From Escherichia coli (GTDB lineage: Bacteria; Pseudomonadota; Gammaproteobacteria; Enterobacterales; Enterobacteriaceae): DNA of 64,000 bases. Both the position numbers and the translations under genes were made by a program. Every line of letters starts with the position of its first letter. The first letter of the stretch is position 1. The stretch is from contig NZ_JAATUR010000008.1 of NCBI RefSeq assembly GCF_011881725.1, positions 1 through 64,000 of the forward strand, in the 5' to 3' direction. The notes under the pieces were generated by a model. It worked only from the letters and a program-made list of their open reading frames with translations. It had not been told where the DNA came from and searched no databases. This document shows, one piece after another, positions 54,303-64,000 of this stretch.

Positions 54303-55670
54303 ATGATTAGCGTATTCGATATTTTCAAAATCGGCATTGGCCCTTCCAGTTCTCATACCGTTGGACCAATGAAAGCGGGTAAACAATTTACCGACGATCT
54401 GATTGCCCGTAATCTACTGAAAGATGTAACCCGCGTGGTGGTAGACGTCTACGGATCGCTCTCTCTGACCGGTAAAGGCCACCACACTGATATCGCCATT
54501 ATTATGGGGCTGGCGGGTAACCTGCCGGATACCGTGGATATCGATTCTATTCCTGGTTTTATTCAGGATGTGAATACTCACGGTCGCCTGATGCTGGCAA
54601 ACGGTCAGCACGAAGTGGAGTTCCCGGTTGATGAATGCATGAACTTCCATGCAGACAACCTTTCTCTGCATGAGAACGGCATGCGCATTACCGCGCTGGC
54701 CGGCGATAAAGTCGTTTACAGCCAGACTTATTACTCCATCGGCGGTGGCTTTATCGTTGATGAAGAACATTTTGGTCAGCAGGATAGCGCGCCGGTTGAA
54801 GTTCCGTATCCGTACAAAACCGCTGCCGATCTGCAAAAACATTGCCAGGAAACCGGGCTGTCACTTTCTGGTCTGATGATGAAAAACGAGCTGGCGTTGC
54901 ACAGCAAAGAAGAACTGGAACAGCACCTGGCGAACGTCTGGGAAGTAATGCGCGGCGGTATTGAACGCGGTATTTCTACCGAAGGCGTGCTGCCGGGCAA
55001 ACTACGTGTTCCGCGCCGTGCGGCGGCGCTGCGCCGAATGCTGGTCAGCCAGGATAAAACCACCACTGACCCGATGGCGGTTGTTGACTGGATCAACATG
55101 TTCGCGCTGGCAGTGAACGAAGAAAACGCTGCGGGTGGTCGTGTAGTGACTGCGCCGACTAACGGTGCATGCGGGATTATCCCGGCAGTACTGGCGTACT
55201 ATGACAAGTTCATCCGCGAAGTGAACGCTAACTCACTTGCTCGCTATCTGTTGGTAGCAAGTGCCATTGGTTCTCTTTATAAGATGAACGCATCGATTTC
55301 TGGTGCGGAAGTAGGTTGCCAGGGTGAAGTGGGTGTAGCGTGCTCTATGGCGGCTGCGGGTCTGGCAGAACTGTTAGGCGCAAGCCCGGCACAGGTATGC
55401 ATCGCGGCAGAAATCGCTATGGAGCATAACCTCGGTCTGACCTGCGACCCGGTTGCCGGACAGGTTCAGGTGCCGTGCATCGAGCGTAACGCCATTGCGG
55501 CAGTAAAAGCGGTGAATGCTGCGCGTATGGCGCTGCGCCGTACCAGCGAGCCGCGCGTCTGCCTCGATAAAGTTATCGAGACCATGTACGAAACAGGTAA
55601 AGACATGAACGCCAAGTACCGCGAAACCTCTCGCGGTGGCCTGGCGATGAAGATCGTTGCCTGCGATTAA
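54303..55670 (+). CDS. sdaB: L-serine dehydratase 2
   Basis: [4Fe-4S] enzyme deaminating L-serine to pyruvate and ammonia. It has 455 residues. The FKIGIGPSSSHTVGPM start, TAPTNGACGIIPAV and the clustered cysteines near GCQGEVGVACSMAA and GLTCDPVAGQVQVPC in pieces are family markers. Works with SdaC: uptake then breakdown of serine. Confidence 0.98.
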   Translation: MISVFDIFKIGIGPSSSHTVGPMKAGKQFTDDLIARNLLKDVTRVVVDVYGSLSLTGKGHHTDIAIIMGLAGNLPDTVDIDSIPGFIQDVNTHGRLMLANGQHEVEFPVDECMNFHADNLSLHENGMRITALAGDKVVYSQTYYSIGGGFIVDEEHFGQQDSAPVEVPYPYKTAADLQKHCQETGLSLSGLMMKNELALHSKEELEQHLANVWEVMRGGIERGISTEGVLPGKLRVPRRAAALRRMLVSQDKTTTDPMAVVDWINMFALAVNEENAAGGRVVTAPTNGACGIIPAVLAYYDKFIREVNANSLARYLLVASAIGSLYKMNASISGAEVGCQGEVGVACSMAAAGLAELLGASPAQVCIAAEIAMEHNLGLTCDPVAGQVQVPCIERNAIAAVKAVNAARMALRRTSEPRVCLDKVIETMYETGKDMNAKYRETSRGGLAMKIVACD

Positions 55671-55678
55671 TCTCTCCC

Positions 55679-55875
55679 CTGAGGCCTCGTTTTGCGAGGC
55701 CTCATATTGTTGAGAAAGTACCTGTTGTTGATGTCGGATGCGGCGTAAACGCCTTATCCGACCTACAAAACATTGCAAATTCAATAAATTGTAATTCTTT
55801 TGTAGGCATGATAAGCGTAGCGCATCAGGCAATTTGGCGTTATCATCAATCTCAGACCTCGTTTTGCGAGGCCTC
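55679..55875. repeat. BIME flanked by a duplicated hairpin between sdaB and xni
   Basis: Two REP units (about 55733-55770, GTCGGATGCGGCGTAAACGC, and 55803-55830, TAGGCATGATAAGCGTAGCG) are flanked by two copies of a 19-base hairpin core, CCTCGTTTTGCGAGGCCTC, at 55685-55703 and 55857-55875. The left copy probably terminates sdaCB. Confidence 0.85.
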
Positions 55876-55936
55876 TTCCTCTTTTCTCATCCAGCCATAG
55901 CCTGTTCTGGTGACCAATGTTACCCTTATCGCCTGA

Positions 55937-56710
<774 letters not shown>

Positions 56711-56760
56711 AACGAGCCGAATGCTACCGATTAACAACCAATTGAATTTAATGAACTTAC

Positions 56761-56800
56761 AGGCCGGATAAGACGCGATTAGCGTCGCATCCGGCATTAT
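56761..56800. repeat. Single REP unit between xni and fucO
   Basis: GCCGGATAAGACGCGATTAG...CATCCGGC palindrome in the gap between convergent xni and fucO. Confidence 0.85.
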
Positions 56801-56813
56801 CACATGAGCGCAA

Positions 56814-57962
56814 TTACCAGGCGGTATTGTACAGCTCTACGATATCCTCAAGCGTCGCTTCGCGCGGGTTGCCACCGGTACAAACATCGTCCAGTGCCGC
56901 CTGCGCCAGTGCCGGAATGTCTTCCTTGCGTACACCAACGTCACGCAAATGTGGTGGAATACCGACATCACGGTTGAGAGCAAACACCGCTTCAACAGCA
57001 GCATTACGCGCTTCTTCCAGGCTCATACCTTCCACTTTTACGCCCATTACGCGCGCAATATCGCGGTATTTCTCGCCGGTAAATTCGGCGTTATAACGCA
57101 TAATATGCGGTAACAGAATGGCGTTAGCCACACCATGCGGGGTGTTGTAAAACGCGCCCAGCGGATGTGCCATACCATGCACCAACCCTAACCCAACGTT
57201 CGAGAAGCCCATGCCCGCAACATACTGCCCCAGCGCCATCTCTTCTCCGGCATCCTGATCACCGGCAACCGACCCTCGCAACGCACCAGCAATGATTTCA
57301 ATCGCTTTAATGTGCAGTGCATCAGTCAGGGCCCATGCGCCACGGGTAATATACCCCTCAATAGCATGAGTGAGCGCATCGACACCCGTCGCGGCTTTCA
57401 GCGCCGGAGGCATACCATCCATCATGTCAGCATCAATAAACGCCACCTGCGGAATATCATGAGGATCAACACAAACGAACTTGCGCCGTTTTTCTTCGTC
57501 GGTGATCACGTAGTTAATGGTCACTTCTGCCGCAGTGCCTGCTGTAGTGGGGATTGCCAGAATCGGTACGCTGGGTTTGTTGGTCGGTGAAAGCCCTTCC
57601 AGGCTGCGTACATCGGCAAACTCAGGGTTATTGCTGATAATGCCAATCGCTTTACAGGTATCCTGCGGGGAACCACCACCAATAGCAATCAGGTAATCCG
57701 CACCGCTGTTCTGGAATGCACCCAGTCCTTCTTTGACTACAGTGATTGTCGGGTTTGGCACTACGCCGTCGTAAATCGACCATGCCAGCCCTGCGGCATC
57801 CATCTTATCGGTCACTTTCGCTACTACGCCACATTGCACCAGCGTTTTATCGGTGACGATCAGCGCTTTCTGATAACCACGGCGTTTCACCTCATCGGTT
57901 AAAGCCCCCACTGCCCCCCGACCAAACCATGCCGTTTCGTTCAGAATCATTCTGTTAGCCAT
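56814..57962 (-). CDS. fucO: L-1,2-propanediol oxidoreductase (lactaldehyde reductase)
   Basis: Iron-dependent group III alcohol dehydrogenase that reduces L-lactaldehyde to 1,2-propanediol during anaerobic fucose use. 382 residues from the ATG at 57962; an ATG at 57965 is possible, but AAGGAG is better spaced for the inner one. The NAD motif GGGSPQD, and the metal ligands in ATGVDALTHAIEGY and VHGMAHPLGAFY, are present. Follows fucA by 27 nt. Confidence 0.98.
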   Translation of the reverse strand: MANRMILNETAWFGRGAVGALTDEVKRRGYQKALIVTDKTLVQCGVVAKVTDKMDAAGLAWSIYDGVVPNPTITVVKEGLGAFQNSGADYLIAIGGGSPQDTCKAIGIISNNPEFADVRSLEGLSPTNKPSVPILAIPTTAGTAAEVTINYVITDEEKRRKFVCVDPHDIPQVAFIDADMMDGMPPALKAATGVDALTHAIEGYITRGAWALTDALHIKAIEIIAGALRGSVAGDQDAGEEMALGQYVAGMGFSNVGLGLVHGMAHPLGAFYNTPHGVANAILLPHIMRYNAEFTGEKYRDIARVMGVKVEGMSLEEARNAAVEAVFALNRDVGIPPHLRDVGVRKEDIPALAQAALDDVCTGGNPREATLEDIVELYNTAW

Positions 57963-57989
57963 CATCCTTCTCCTTGTTGCTTTACGAAA

Positions 57990-58637
57990 TTACTCTTCAA
58001 TTCGTAATCCATAGGTTTTGAATTTCTCCAGCACCACCGCAATCTCTTCATCGCTCAGTACTGGTACCGGGTCCGTAATCGCCAGAGTGGTCAGATAAAG
58101 CTGCGCCAGCACTTCCACTTCATGTGCCAGCCATAACGCTTTTTCCAGATTAGCCTCACAAGCAATAAGCCCATGATGTTGTAACAAAGTTGCCTTACGA
58201 TTTTTGAGAGCCAGCGCAACATGTTCAGAAAGTTCGCGTGTTCCAAAGGTCGCATAAGGTGCGCATGGAATAGAGTTACCGCCAGCTGCCGCAATCATAT
58301 AGTGAATAGCGGGAATCGGTCGGTTAAGAATAGAAACTGCCGTGCAATGAACGGCATGATTGTGAACAACCGCATTGGCATCCGGTCTGCTTTGATAGGC
58401 TGCCATATGGAAACGCCATTCGCTGGAAGGGAGTTTTCCTTCTTCATGCTTACCGTTGCCATCGATAAAGACAATATGTGACTCCGTCAATTTTTCATAC
58501 GGAATACCTGTTGGTGTAATCAGCATTCCATCCTGATAACGTACGCTGACGTTACCCGCCGTCCCCTGATTCAACCCAAGGCGGGTCATTTCCAGACAAG
58601 TATCAATAATCTGACGAGCAAGTTTATTTCGTTCCAT
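57990..58637 (-). CDS. fucA: L-fuculose-1-phosphate aldolase
   Basis: Zinc class II aldolase splitting L-fuculose 1-phosphate into dihydroxyacetone phosphate and L-lactaldehyde. It has 215 residues. Zinc ligands lie in VHNHAVHCTAV (His92, His94) and LLQHHGLIACE (His155), with catalytic Glu73 in SSEWRFH. First gene of fucAO, divergent from fucPIK. Confidence 0.99.
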   Translation of the reverse strand: MERNKLARQIIDTCLEMTRLGLNQGTAGNVSVRYQDGMLITPTGIPYEKLTESHIVFIDGNGKHEEGKLPSSEWRFHMAAYQSRPDANAVVHNHAVHCTAVSILNRPIPAIHYMIAAAGGNSIPCAPYATFGTRELSEHVALALKNRKATLLQHHGLIACEANLEKALWLAHEVEVLAQLYLTTLAITDPVPVLSDEEIAVVLEKFKTYGLRIEE

Positions 58638-58823
58638 TAGCTACCTCTCTCTGATTCAAAACAGGACAATAATGTTGTTACTTTCACACTATTGAATTAG
58701 CCGTTTAATTACTCACCATCTTCTTCCTGATGGACCAGAAAGAAATTTACATGCTTATATTTTGTGACCTGGTTCAACTAATCAAAGTAAATAACTGCAA
58801 ATCCTCTTTTTATTAACCTCATG

Positions 58824-58962
58824 AAAATGACCGCTCTTAAAAATATTTATTAAAACGGTCATTTTTATATTTCACCACCGTTGAAATGCCCGTTTTCAGC
58901 GCAAACAATTAATACGGTCATCCAGGTTGTGTTTTTTATGATTTATTTACTGAAACGGGCAT
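58824..58962. promoter_or_regulatory. Cluster of ACGGKCAT motifs, candidate FucR operators
   Basis: Copies at 58824-58833 (inverted), 58856-58865, 58886-58895 (inverted), 58914-58921 and 58953-58962. The first two form an exact 10-base inverted repeat (AAAATGACCG / CGGTCATTTT), and the third and fifth another (ATGCCCGTTT / AAACGGGCAT). The assignment to FucR is inference. Confidence 0.5.
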
Positions 58963-58979
58963 GAAATTTCGATTATTAA

Positions 58980-58995
58980 AGTGATGGTAATCACA
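58980..58995. promoter_or_regulatory. CRP-like site 1, fuc region
   Basis: AGTGA-6 nt-TCACA; nine of ten half-site bases match. Confidence 0.6.
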
Positions 58996-59019
58996 TAAAG
59001 TCACCCCCTGACTAATAAA

Positions 59020-59035
59020 TGTGACCACCGTCATA
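59020..59035. promoter_or_regulatory. CRP-like site 2, fuc region
   Basis: TGTGA-6 nt-TCATA; nine of ten half-site bases match. 149 nt upstream of the fucP start. Confidence 0.6.
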
Positions 59036-59183
59036 TTACAGAACGCTTTTTATTTGAAAATGAATCCATGAGTTCATTTCTGACAGGCAATTATCCACTG
59101 ACATGAAGCCCGAACTCGCTGGTTTTGCAGTTCTGAAAACATAACCGATTACGTGCTTAAGCTTCTGAACCTAAGAGGATGCT

Positions 59184-60500
59184 ATGGGAAACACATCAAT
59201 ACAAACGCAGAGTTACCGTGCGGTAGATAAAGATGCAGGACAAAGCAGAAGTTACATTATTCCATTCGCACTGCTGTGCTCACTGTTTTTTCTTTGGGCG
59301 GTAGCCAATAACCTCAATGACATTTTATTACCTCAATTCCAGCAGGCTTTTACGCTGACCAATTTTCAAGCGGGCCTGATTCAATCAGCCTTTTATTTTG
59401 GTTATTTCATCATCCCAATTCCTGCTGGGATACTAATGAAAAAGCTCAGTTACAAAGCAGGGATTATTACCGGTTTATTTTTATATGCCTTTGGCGCAGC
59501 ATTATTCTGGCCCGCAGCAGAAATAATGAACTACACATTATTTTTAGTTGGTTTATTTATTATCGCAGCCGGATTAGGTTGTCTGGAAACTGCCGCGAAT
59601 CCTTTTGTTACAGTCTTAGGGCCAGAAAGCAGCGGTCACTTTCGCTTAAATCTTGCGCAAACATTTAATTCTTTTGGCGCCATTATCGCAGTTGTGTTTG
59701 GGCAAAGTCTTATTTTGTCTAACGTGCCACATCAATCGCAAGACGTTCTCGATAAAATGTCACCAGAGCAATTGAGTGCGTATAAACACAGCCTGGTATT
59801 ATCGGTACAGACACCTTATATGATCATCGTGGCTATCGTGTTACTGGTCGCCCTGCTGATCATGCTGACGAAATTTCCGGCATTGCAGAGTGATAATCAC
59901 AGTGACGCAAAACAAGGATCGTTCTCCGCATCACTTTCTCGTCTGATGCATATTCGCCACTGGCGCTGGGCGGTATTAGCGCAATTTTGCTACGTCGGCG
60001 CGCAAACGGCCTGCTGGAGCTATTTGATTCGCTACGCTGTAGAAGAAATTCCAGGTATGACCGCAGGCTTTGCCGCTAACTATTTAACCGGAACCATGGT
60101 GTGCTTCTTTATTGGTCGTTTCACCGGCACCTGGCTCATCAGTCGCTTCGCACCACACAAAGTCCTGGCGGCTTACGCATTAATTGCTATGGCACTGTGC
60201 CTGATTTCGGCCTTCGCTGGCGGTCATGTTGGCTTAATCGCCCTCACCTTATGCAGCGCCTTTATGTCGATTCAGTACCCCACCATCTTTTCGCTGGGTA
60301 TTAAGAATCTCGGTCAGGACACCAAATACGGCTCGTCCTTCATCGTTATGACCATTATTGGCGGCGGTATCGTCACTCCAGTCATGGGTTTTGTCAGTGA
60401 CGCGGCGGGCAACATCCCCACAGCTGAACTGATCCCCGCACTCTGCTTCGCGGTCATCTTTATCTTTGCCCGTTTCCGTTCTCAAACGGCAACTAACTGA
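59184..60500 (+). CDS. fucP: L-fucose:H+ symporter FucP
   Basis: MFS permease of the FGP family, 438 residues, 12 membrane segments. The proton-coupling Asp46 lies in ANNLNDILLPQF and Glu135 in GLGCLETAANPF. First gene of fucPIKU-R; start behind AAGAGGATGCT. Confidence 0.98.
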   Translation: MGNTSIQTQSYRAVDKDAGQSRSYIIPFALLCSLFFLWAVANNLNDILLPQFQQAFTLTNFQAGLIQSAFYFGYFIIPIPAGILMKKLSYKAGIITGLFLYAFGAALFWPAAEIMNYTLFLVGLFIIAAGLGCLETAANPFVTVLGPESSGHFRLNLAQTFNSFGAIIAVVFGQSLILSNVPHQSQDVLDKMSPEQLSAYKHSLVLSVQTPYMIIVAIVLLVALLIMLTKFPALQSDNHSDAKQGSFSASLSRLMHIRHWRWAVLAQFCYVGAQTACWSYLIRYAVEEIPGMTAGFAANYLTGTMVCFFIGRFTGTWLISRFAPHKVLAAYALIAMALCLISAFAGGHVGLIALTLCSAFMSIQYPTIFSLGIKNLGQDTKYGSSFIVMTIIGGGIVTPVMGFVSDAAGNIPTAELIPALCFAVIFIFARFRSQTATN

Positions 60501-60532
60501 ACATATTTTTCGAATAAAGTGAGGAATCTGTA

Positions 60533-62308
60533 ATGAAAAAAATCAGCTTACCGAAAATTGGTATCCGCCCGGTTATTGATGGCCGTCGTATGGGTGTTCG
60601 TGAGTCGCTTGAAGAACAAACCATGAATATGGCGAAAGCCACGGCTGCACTTTTAACCGAGAAACTGCGCCATGCCTGCGGTGATACCGTTGAGTGTGTC
60701 ATTTCCGATACTTGCATCGCGGGTATGGCTGAAGCCGCCGCTTGTGAAGAGAAATTCAGTAGCCAGAATGTGGGGCTTACCATCACAGTAACACCTTGTT
60801 GGTGCTACGGCAGTGAAACCATCGACATGGACCCAACCCGCCCGAAAGCCATTTGGGGCTTTAACGGCACTGAACGCCCTGGTGCTGTTTACCTCGCTGC
60901 GGCCCTGGCAGCTCACAGCCAGAAAGGCATTCCGGCATTCTCCATTTATGGCCATGACGTGCAGGATGCCGATGACACATCGATCCCTGCCGACGTTGAA
61001 GAAAAACTGCTGCGCTTTGCCCGTGCCGGTCTGGCGGTCGCCAGCATGAAAGGTAAAAGCTATCTGTCGCTGGGCGGCGTTTCGATGGGTATCGCCGGTT
61101 CCATCGTTGACCACAACTTCTTTGAATCCTGGCTAGGGATGAAAGTTCAGGCAGTGGATATGACCGAACTGCGTCGCCGCATCGATCAGAAGATTTACGA
61201 CGAAGCCGAACTGGAAATGGCGCTGGCCTGGGCTGATAAAAACTTCCGCTATGGAGAAGATGAAAATAACAAACAGTATCAGCGCAATGCCGAGCAAAGT
61301 CGTGCAGTTCTGCGCGAAAGTTTACTGATGGCGATGTGTATTCGCGACATGATGCAAGGCAACAGCAAACTGGTCGATATCGGTCGCGTGGAAGAATCAC
61401 TTGGCTACAACGCTATTGCTGCGGGCTTCCAGGGGCAACGTCACTGGACCGATCAATATCCAAATGGCGACACCGCCGAAGCGCTCCTTAATAGCTCCTT
61501 TGACTGGAATGGTGTGCGCAAACCGTTTGTCGTGGCGACCGAAAACGACAGTCTTAACGGCGTGGCAATGCTGATGGGCCACCAGCTTACCGGCACCGCT
61601 CAGGTGTTTGCAGATGTGCGTACCTACTGGTCACCAGAAGCGATCGAGCGCGTAACGGGACACAAGCTGGACGGGCTGGCAGAACACGGCATCATTCACT
61701 TGATCAACTCTGGTTCTGCCGCGCTGGACGGTTCCTGTAAACAACGCGACAGCGAAGGTAAACCGACCATGAAGCCTCACTGGGAAATCTCCCAGCAAGA
61801 GGCTGATGCTTGCCTCGCCGCTACCGAATGGTGCCCGGCGATCCACGAATATTTCCGTGGTGGCGGTTATTCTTCCCGCTTCCTCACAGAAGGAGGTGTC
61901 CCGTTCACCATGACCCGTGTCAACATCATTAAAGGCCTGGGACCAGTACTGCAAATCGCGGAAGGCTGGAGCGTGGAGTTACCGAAGGATGTTCATGAGA
62001 TCCTCAATAAACGCACTAACTCCACCTGGCCAACTACCTGGTTTGCCCCCCGCCTCACCGGTAAAGGGCCGTTTACTGATGTGTACTCGGTAATGGCGAA
62101 CTGGGGCGCTAACCACGGCGTTCTGACCATCGGTCACGTCGGCGCAGACTTTATCACTCTCGCCTCAATGCTGCGTATCCCAGTGTGTATGCACAACGTT
62201 GAAGCGACAAAAGTGTATCGTCCTTCTGCCTGGGCCGCGCACGGTATGGATATTGAAGGCCAGGATTACCGTGCATGCCAGAACTACGGCCCGTTGTATA
62301 AGCGTTAA
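60533..62308 (+). CDS. fucI: L-fucose isomerase
   Basis: Mn-dependent ketol isomerase making L-fuculose from L-fucose (also D-arabinose). It has 591 residues. The family catalytic Glu and Asp lie in TENDSLNG and the [12 protein letters not shown] / HVGADF regions. It lies 32 nt after fucP. Confidence 0.98.
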   Translation: MKKISLPKIGIRPVIDGRRMGVRESLEEQTMNMAKATAALLTEKLRHACGDTVECVISDTCIAGMAEAAACEEKFSSQNVGLTITVTPCWCYGSETIDMDPTRPKAIWGFNGTERPGAVYLAAALAAHSQKGIPAFSIYGHDVQDADDTSIPADVEEKLLRFARAGLAVASMKGKSYLSLGGVSMGIAGSIVDHNFFESWLGMKVQAVDMTELRRRIDQKIYDEAELEMALAWADKNFRYGEDENNKQYQRNAEQSRAVLRESLLMAMCIRDMMQGNSKLVDIGRVEESLGYNAIAAGFQGQRHWTDQYPNGDTAEALLNSSFDWNGVRKPFVVATENDSLNGVAMLMGHQLTGTAQVFADVRTYWSPEAIERVTGHKLDGLAEHGIIHLINSGSAALDGSCKQRDSEGKPTMKPHWEISQQEADACLAATEWCPAIHEYFRGGGYSSRFLTEGGVPFTMTRVNIIKGLGPVLQIAEGWSVELPKDVHEILNKRTNSTWPTTWFAPRLTGKGPFTDVYSVMANWGANHGVLTIGHVGADFITLASMLRIPVCMHNVEATKVYRPSAWAAHGMDIEGQDYRACQNYGPLYKR

Positions 62309-62328
62309 TACATTACTCTTTGATGTTA

Positions 62329-62400
62329 TGCCCGGTCGCTTCGGCTACCGGGTCAGGACAAGCAAGAGTGGTTAGCCGGATAAGCAATGTTATCCGGCTA
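62329..62400. repeat. Two hairpins between fucI and fucK
   Basis: CCGGTCGC...TACCGG at about 62331-62351 and the 11-bp inverted repeat TAGCCGGATAA / TTATCCGGCTA at about 62373-62401. These may modulate relative expression within the operon by protecting mRNA ends. Confidence 0.5.
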
Positions 62401-62416
62401 TATTGCAGGAGCGATT

Positions 62417-63835
62417 ATGAAACAAGAAGTTATCCTGGTACTCGACTGTGGCGCGACCAATGTCAGGGCTATCGCGGTTAATCGGCAGGGAAAAATCGTT
62501 ACCCGCGCCTCAACGCCTAATGCCAGCGATATCGCAATGGAAAATAGCACCTGGCACCAGTGGTCTTTAGACGCCATTTTGCAACGTTTTGCTGATTGCT
62601 GTCGGCAAATCAACAGTGAGCTGGCTGGATGCCACGTACGTGGCATCGCCGTAACCACCTTTGGCGTGGATGGCGCTCTGGTTGATAAACAAGGACATTT
62701 GCTCTATCCGGTCATTAGCTGGAAATGTCCTCGAACTGCGGCGGTAATGGACAATATTGAACGATTGATCTCCGCACGACAACTACAGGCCATTTCTGGC
62801 ATTGGATCCTTTAGTTTCAATACGTTATACAAGTTAGTGTGGTTGAAAGAGAATCATCCACAACTGCTGGAACAAGCGCACGCCTGGCTGTTTATCTCGT
62901 CGCTGATTAACCACCGTTTAACCGGCGAATTTACTACCGATATCACCATGGCCGGAACCAGCCAGATGCTGGATATTCAACAACGCGATTTCAGCCCGCA
63001 AATTTTGCAAGCCACCGGTATTCCACGCCATCTCTTCCCTCGTCTGGTAGAAGCCGGTGAACAGATTGGCACGCTACAGAACAGTGCCGCAGAAATGCTC
63101 GGCTTACCCGTTGGCATTCCCGTGATATCCGCTGGTCACGATACCCAGTTCGCTCTTTTTGGTGCAGGAGCCGAACAAAACGAACCCGTGCTCTCTTCCG
63201 GTACGTGGGAAATTTTAATGGTCCGCAGCGCGCAGGTTGATACTTCTCTGCTAAGTCAGTACGCCGGTTCCACTTGTGAACTGGATAGCCAGGCGGGGTT
63301 GTATAACCCGGGTATGCAATGGCTGGCCTCTGGTGTGCTGGAATGGGTGAGAAAACTGTTCTGGACTGCTGAAACTCCCTGGCAAATGTTGGTAGAAGAA
63401 GCTCGTCTGATCCCGCCTGGCGCGGACGGCGTGAAAATGCAATGTGATTTGTTGTCGTGTCAGAACGCAGGCTGGCAAGGAGTGACGCTCAATACCACGC
63501 GGGGCCATTTCTATCGCGCAGCACTGGAAGGGTTAACCGCGCAATTACAACGCAATCTACAGATGCTGGAAAAAATCGGTCACTTTAAAGCCTCTGAATT
63601 GTTGTTAGTCGGCGGAGGAAGTCGCAACGCATTGTGGAATCAAATTAAAGCCAATGCGCTTGATATTCCGGTTAAAGTTCTCGACGACGCCGAAACAACT
63701 GTCGCAGGTGCTGCGCTATTTGGCTGGTATGGCGTAGGGGAATTTAACAGCCCGGAAGAAGCCCGCGCGCAGATTCATTATCAGTACCGTTATTTCTTTC
63801 CGCAAACTGAACCTGAATTTATAGAGGAAGTGTGA
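62417..63835 (+). CDS. fucK: L-fuculokinase
   Basis: FGGY-family kinase phosphorylating L-fuculose at O1. I choose the ATG at 62417 ([15 protein letters not shown] ribosome site), 472 residues; a start 30 nt upstream is possible but lies in hairpin sequence. Phosphate motif [11 protein letters not shown] and the ATP motif [10 protein letters not shown] are present. Confidence 0.98.
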   Translation: MKQEVILVLDCGATNVRAIAVNRQGKIVTRASTPNASDIAMENSTWHQWSLDAILQRFADCCRQINSELAGCHVRGIAVTTFGVDGALVDKQGHLLYPVISWKCPRTAAVMDNIERLISARQLQAISGIGSFSFNTLYKLVWLKENHPQLLEQAHAWLFISSLINHRLTGEFTTDITMAGTSQMLDIQQRDFSPQILQATGIPRHLFPRLVEAGEQIGTLQNSAAEMLGLPVGIPVISAGHDTQFALFGAGAEQNEPVLSSGTWEILMVRSAQVDTSLLSQYAGSTCELDSQAGLYNPGMQWLASGVLEWVRKLFWTAETPWQMLVEEARLIPPGADGVKMQCDLLSCQNAGWQGVTLNTTRGHFYRAALEGLTAQLQRNLQMLEKIGHFKASELLLVGGGSRNALWNQIKANALDIPVKVLDDAETTVAGAALFGWYGVGEFNSPEEARAQIHYQYRYFFPQTEPEFIEEV

Positions 63836-63836
63836 A

Positions 63837-64000
63837 ATGCTGAAAACAATTTCGCCGTTAATTTCTCCCGAACTATTGAAAGTGCTGGCAGAAATGGGGC
63901 ATGGAGATGAAATTATTTTTTCCGATGCTCATTTTCCCGCCCATGCAATGGGACCTCAGGTGATCCGCGCTGATGGTCTGTTGGTTAGCGATTTGCTCCA
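63837..64000 (+). CDS. fucU: L-fucose mutarotase FucU (5' part, cut by window edge)
   Basis: RbsD/FucU-family enzyme interconverting alpha and beta L-fucose. 54 codons are visible, beginning [10 protein letters not shown]; the active-site start [17 protein letters not shown] matches the family. It begins 1 nt after the fucK stop. Confidence 0.95.
   Translation, partial: MLKTISPLISPELLKVLAEMGHGDEIIFSDAHFPAHAMGPQVIRADGLLVSDLL

Larger units (their letters stand above)
58638..59183. promoter_or_regulatory. Divergent fucA / fucP control region
   Basis: A 546-nt AT-rich region with both fuc promoters. It holds two CRP-like sites (58980-58995 and 59020-59035) and five copies of a short ACGG(T/G)CAT motif at 58824-58962. 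No ORF. Known E. coli control here is by FucR (activator) and CRP. Confidence 0.8.

Overview
The window is chromosomal DNA of Escherichia coli or a very close relative. Gene order and protein sequences match the rpoS-proximal to fuc segment of the E. coli chromosome almost gene for gene. The differences from the K-12 layout, as recalled rather than searched, are a collapsed type I-E CRISPR-cas locus, an intact hok toxin gene, a LemA/TPM gene cluster with three TPM paralogues where K-12 has only ygcG, and no mazEF between relA and mazG. No tRNA, rRNA, insertion sequence or prophage was seen.

Layout, left to right. (1) 1-5240, minus strand: partial nlpD, pcm, surE, truD, ispF, ispD, ftsB and ygbE, a tightly packed housekeeping run (isoprenoid precursors, tRNA pseudouridine, stationary-phase survival, division). 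(2) 5286-8228: cysC-cysN-cysD for sulfate activation, divergent from iap. (3) 9537-11216: an eight-repeat I-E CRISPR array joined directly to the 5' 408 codons of cas3; the rest of cas3, all Cascade genes, cas1, cas2 and the leader are missing. A hok/sok toxin-antitoxin module follows at 11448-11692. (4) 11865-16284: cysH-cysI-cysJ for PAPS and sulfite reduction, then queD. (5) 17043-27677: the ygcNOP / ygcQRSUW / yqcE-ygcE locus, an uncharacterised catabolic set with two oxidoreductases, an electron-transfer flavoprotein pair, a ferredoxin, two MFS transporters, an SDR, a sugar kinase and a GlpP-like antiterminator. (6) 27816-31946: queE, then a LemA-like lipoprotein gene and three tandem TPM-domain genes. 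(7) 32006-42538: eno, pyrG, mazG, relA and rlmD on the minus strand, then barA on the plus strand. (8) 42765-46820: gudD-gudX-gudP for glucarate use. (9) 47262-50007: yqcA, truC, yqcC, the CsrB regulatory RNA and syd, then queF and ppnN (plus). (10) 52956-56710: sdaC-sdaB for serine uptake and deamination, and xni. (11) 56814-64000: the fucose regulon, fucAO (minus) divergent from fucPIKU (plus).

Links between genes: cysDNC and cysJIH form one sulfate assimilation path from sulfate to sulfide; queD, queE and queF supply three steps of queuosine precursor synthesis from separate places; barA acts through UvrY on csrB, whose 18-bp UvrY box lies at 49425-49442; fucPIKUAO takes up and degrades L-fucose.

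The strongest new signal is between ygcW and yqcE (24577-24894). A CRP-like site sits between two divergent leaders. Each leader carries an intrinsic terminator ending exactly 24 nt before the start codon, and a smaller alternative hairpin with nearly the same loop sequence that would block the terminator. This looks like a paired antitermination switch, and the GlpP-like protein YgcP is the obvious candidate regulator.
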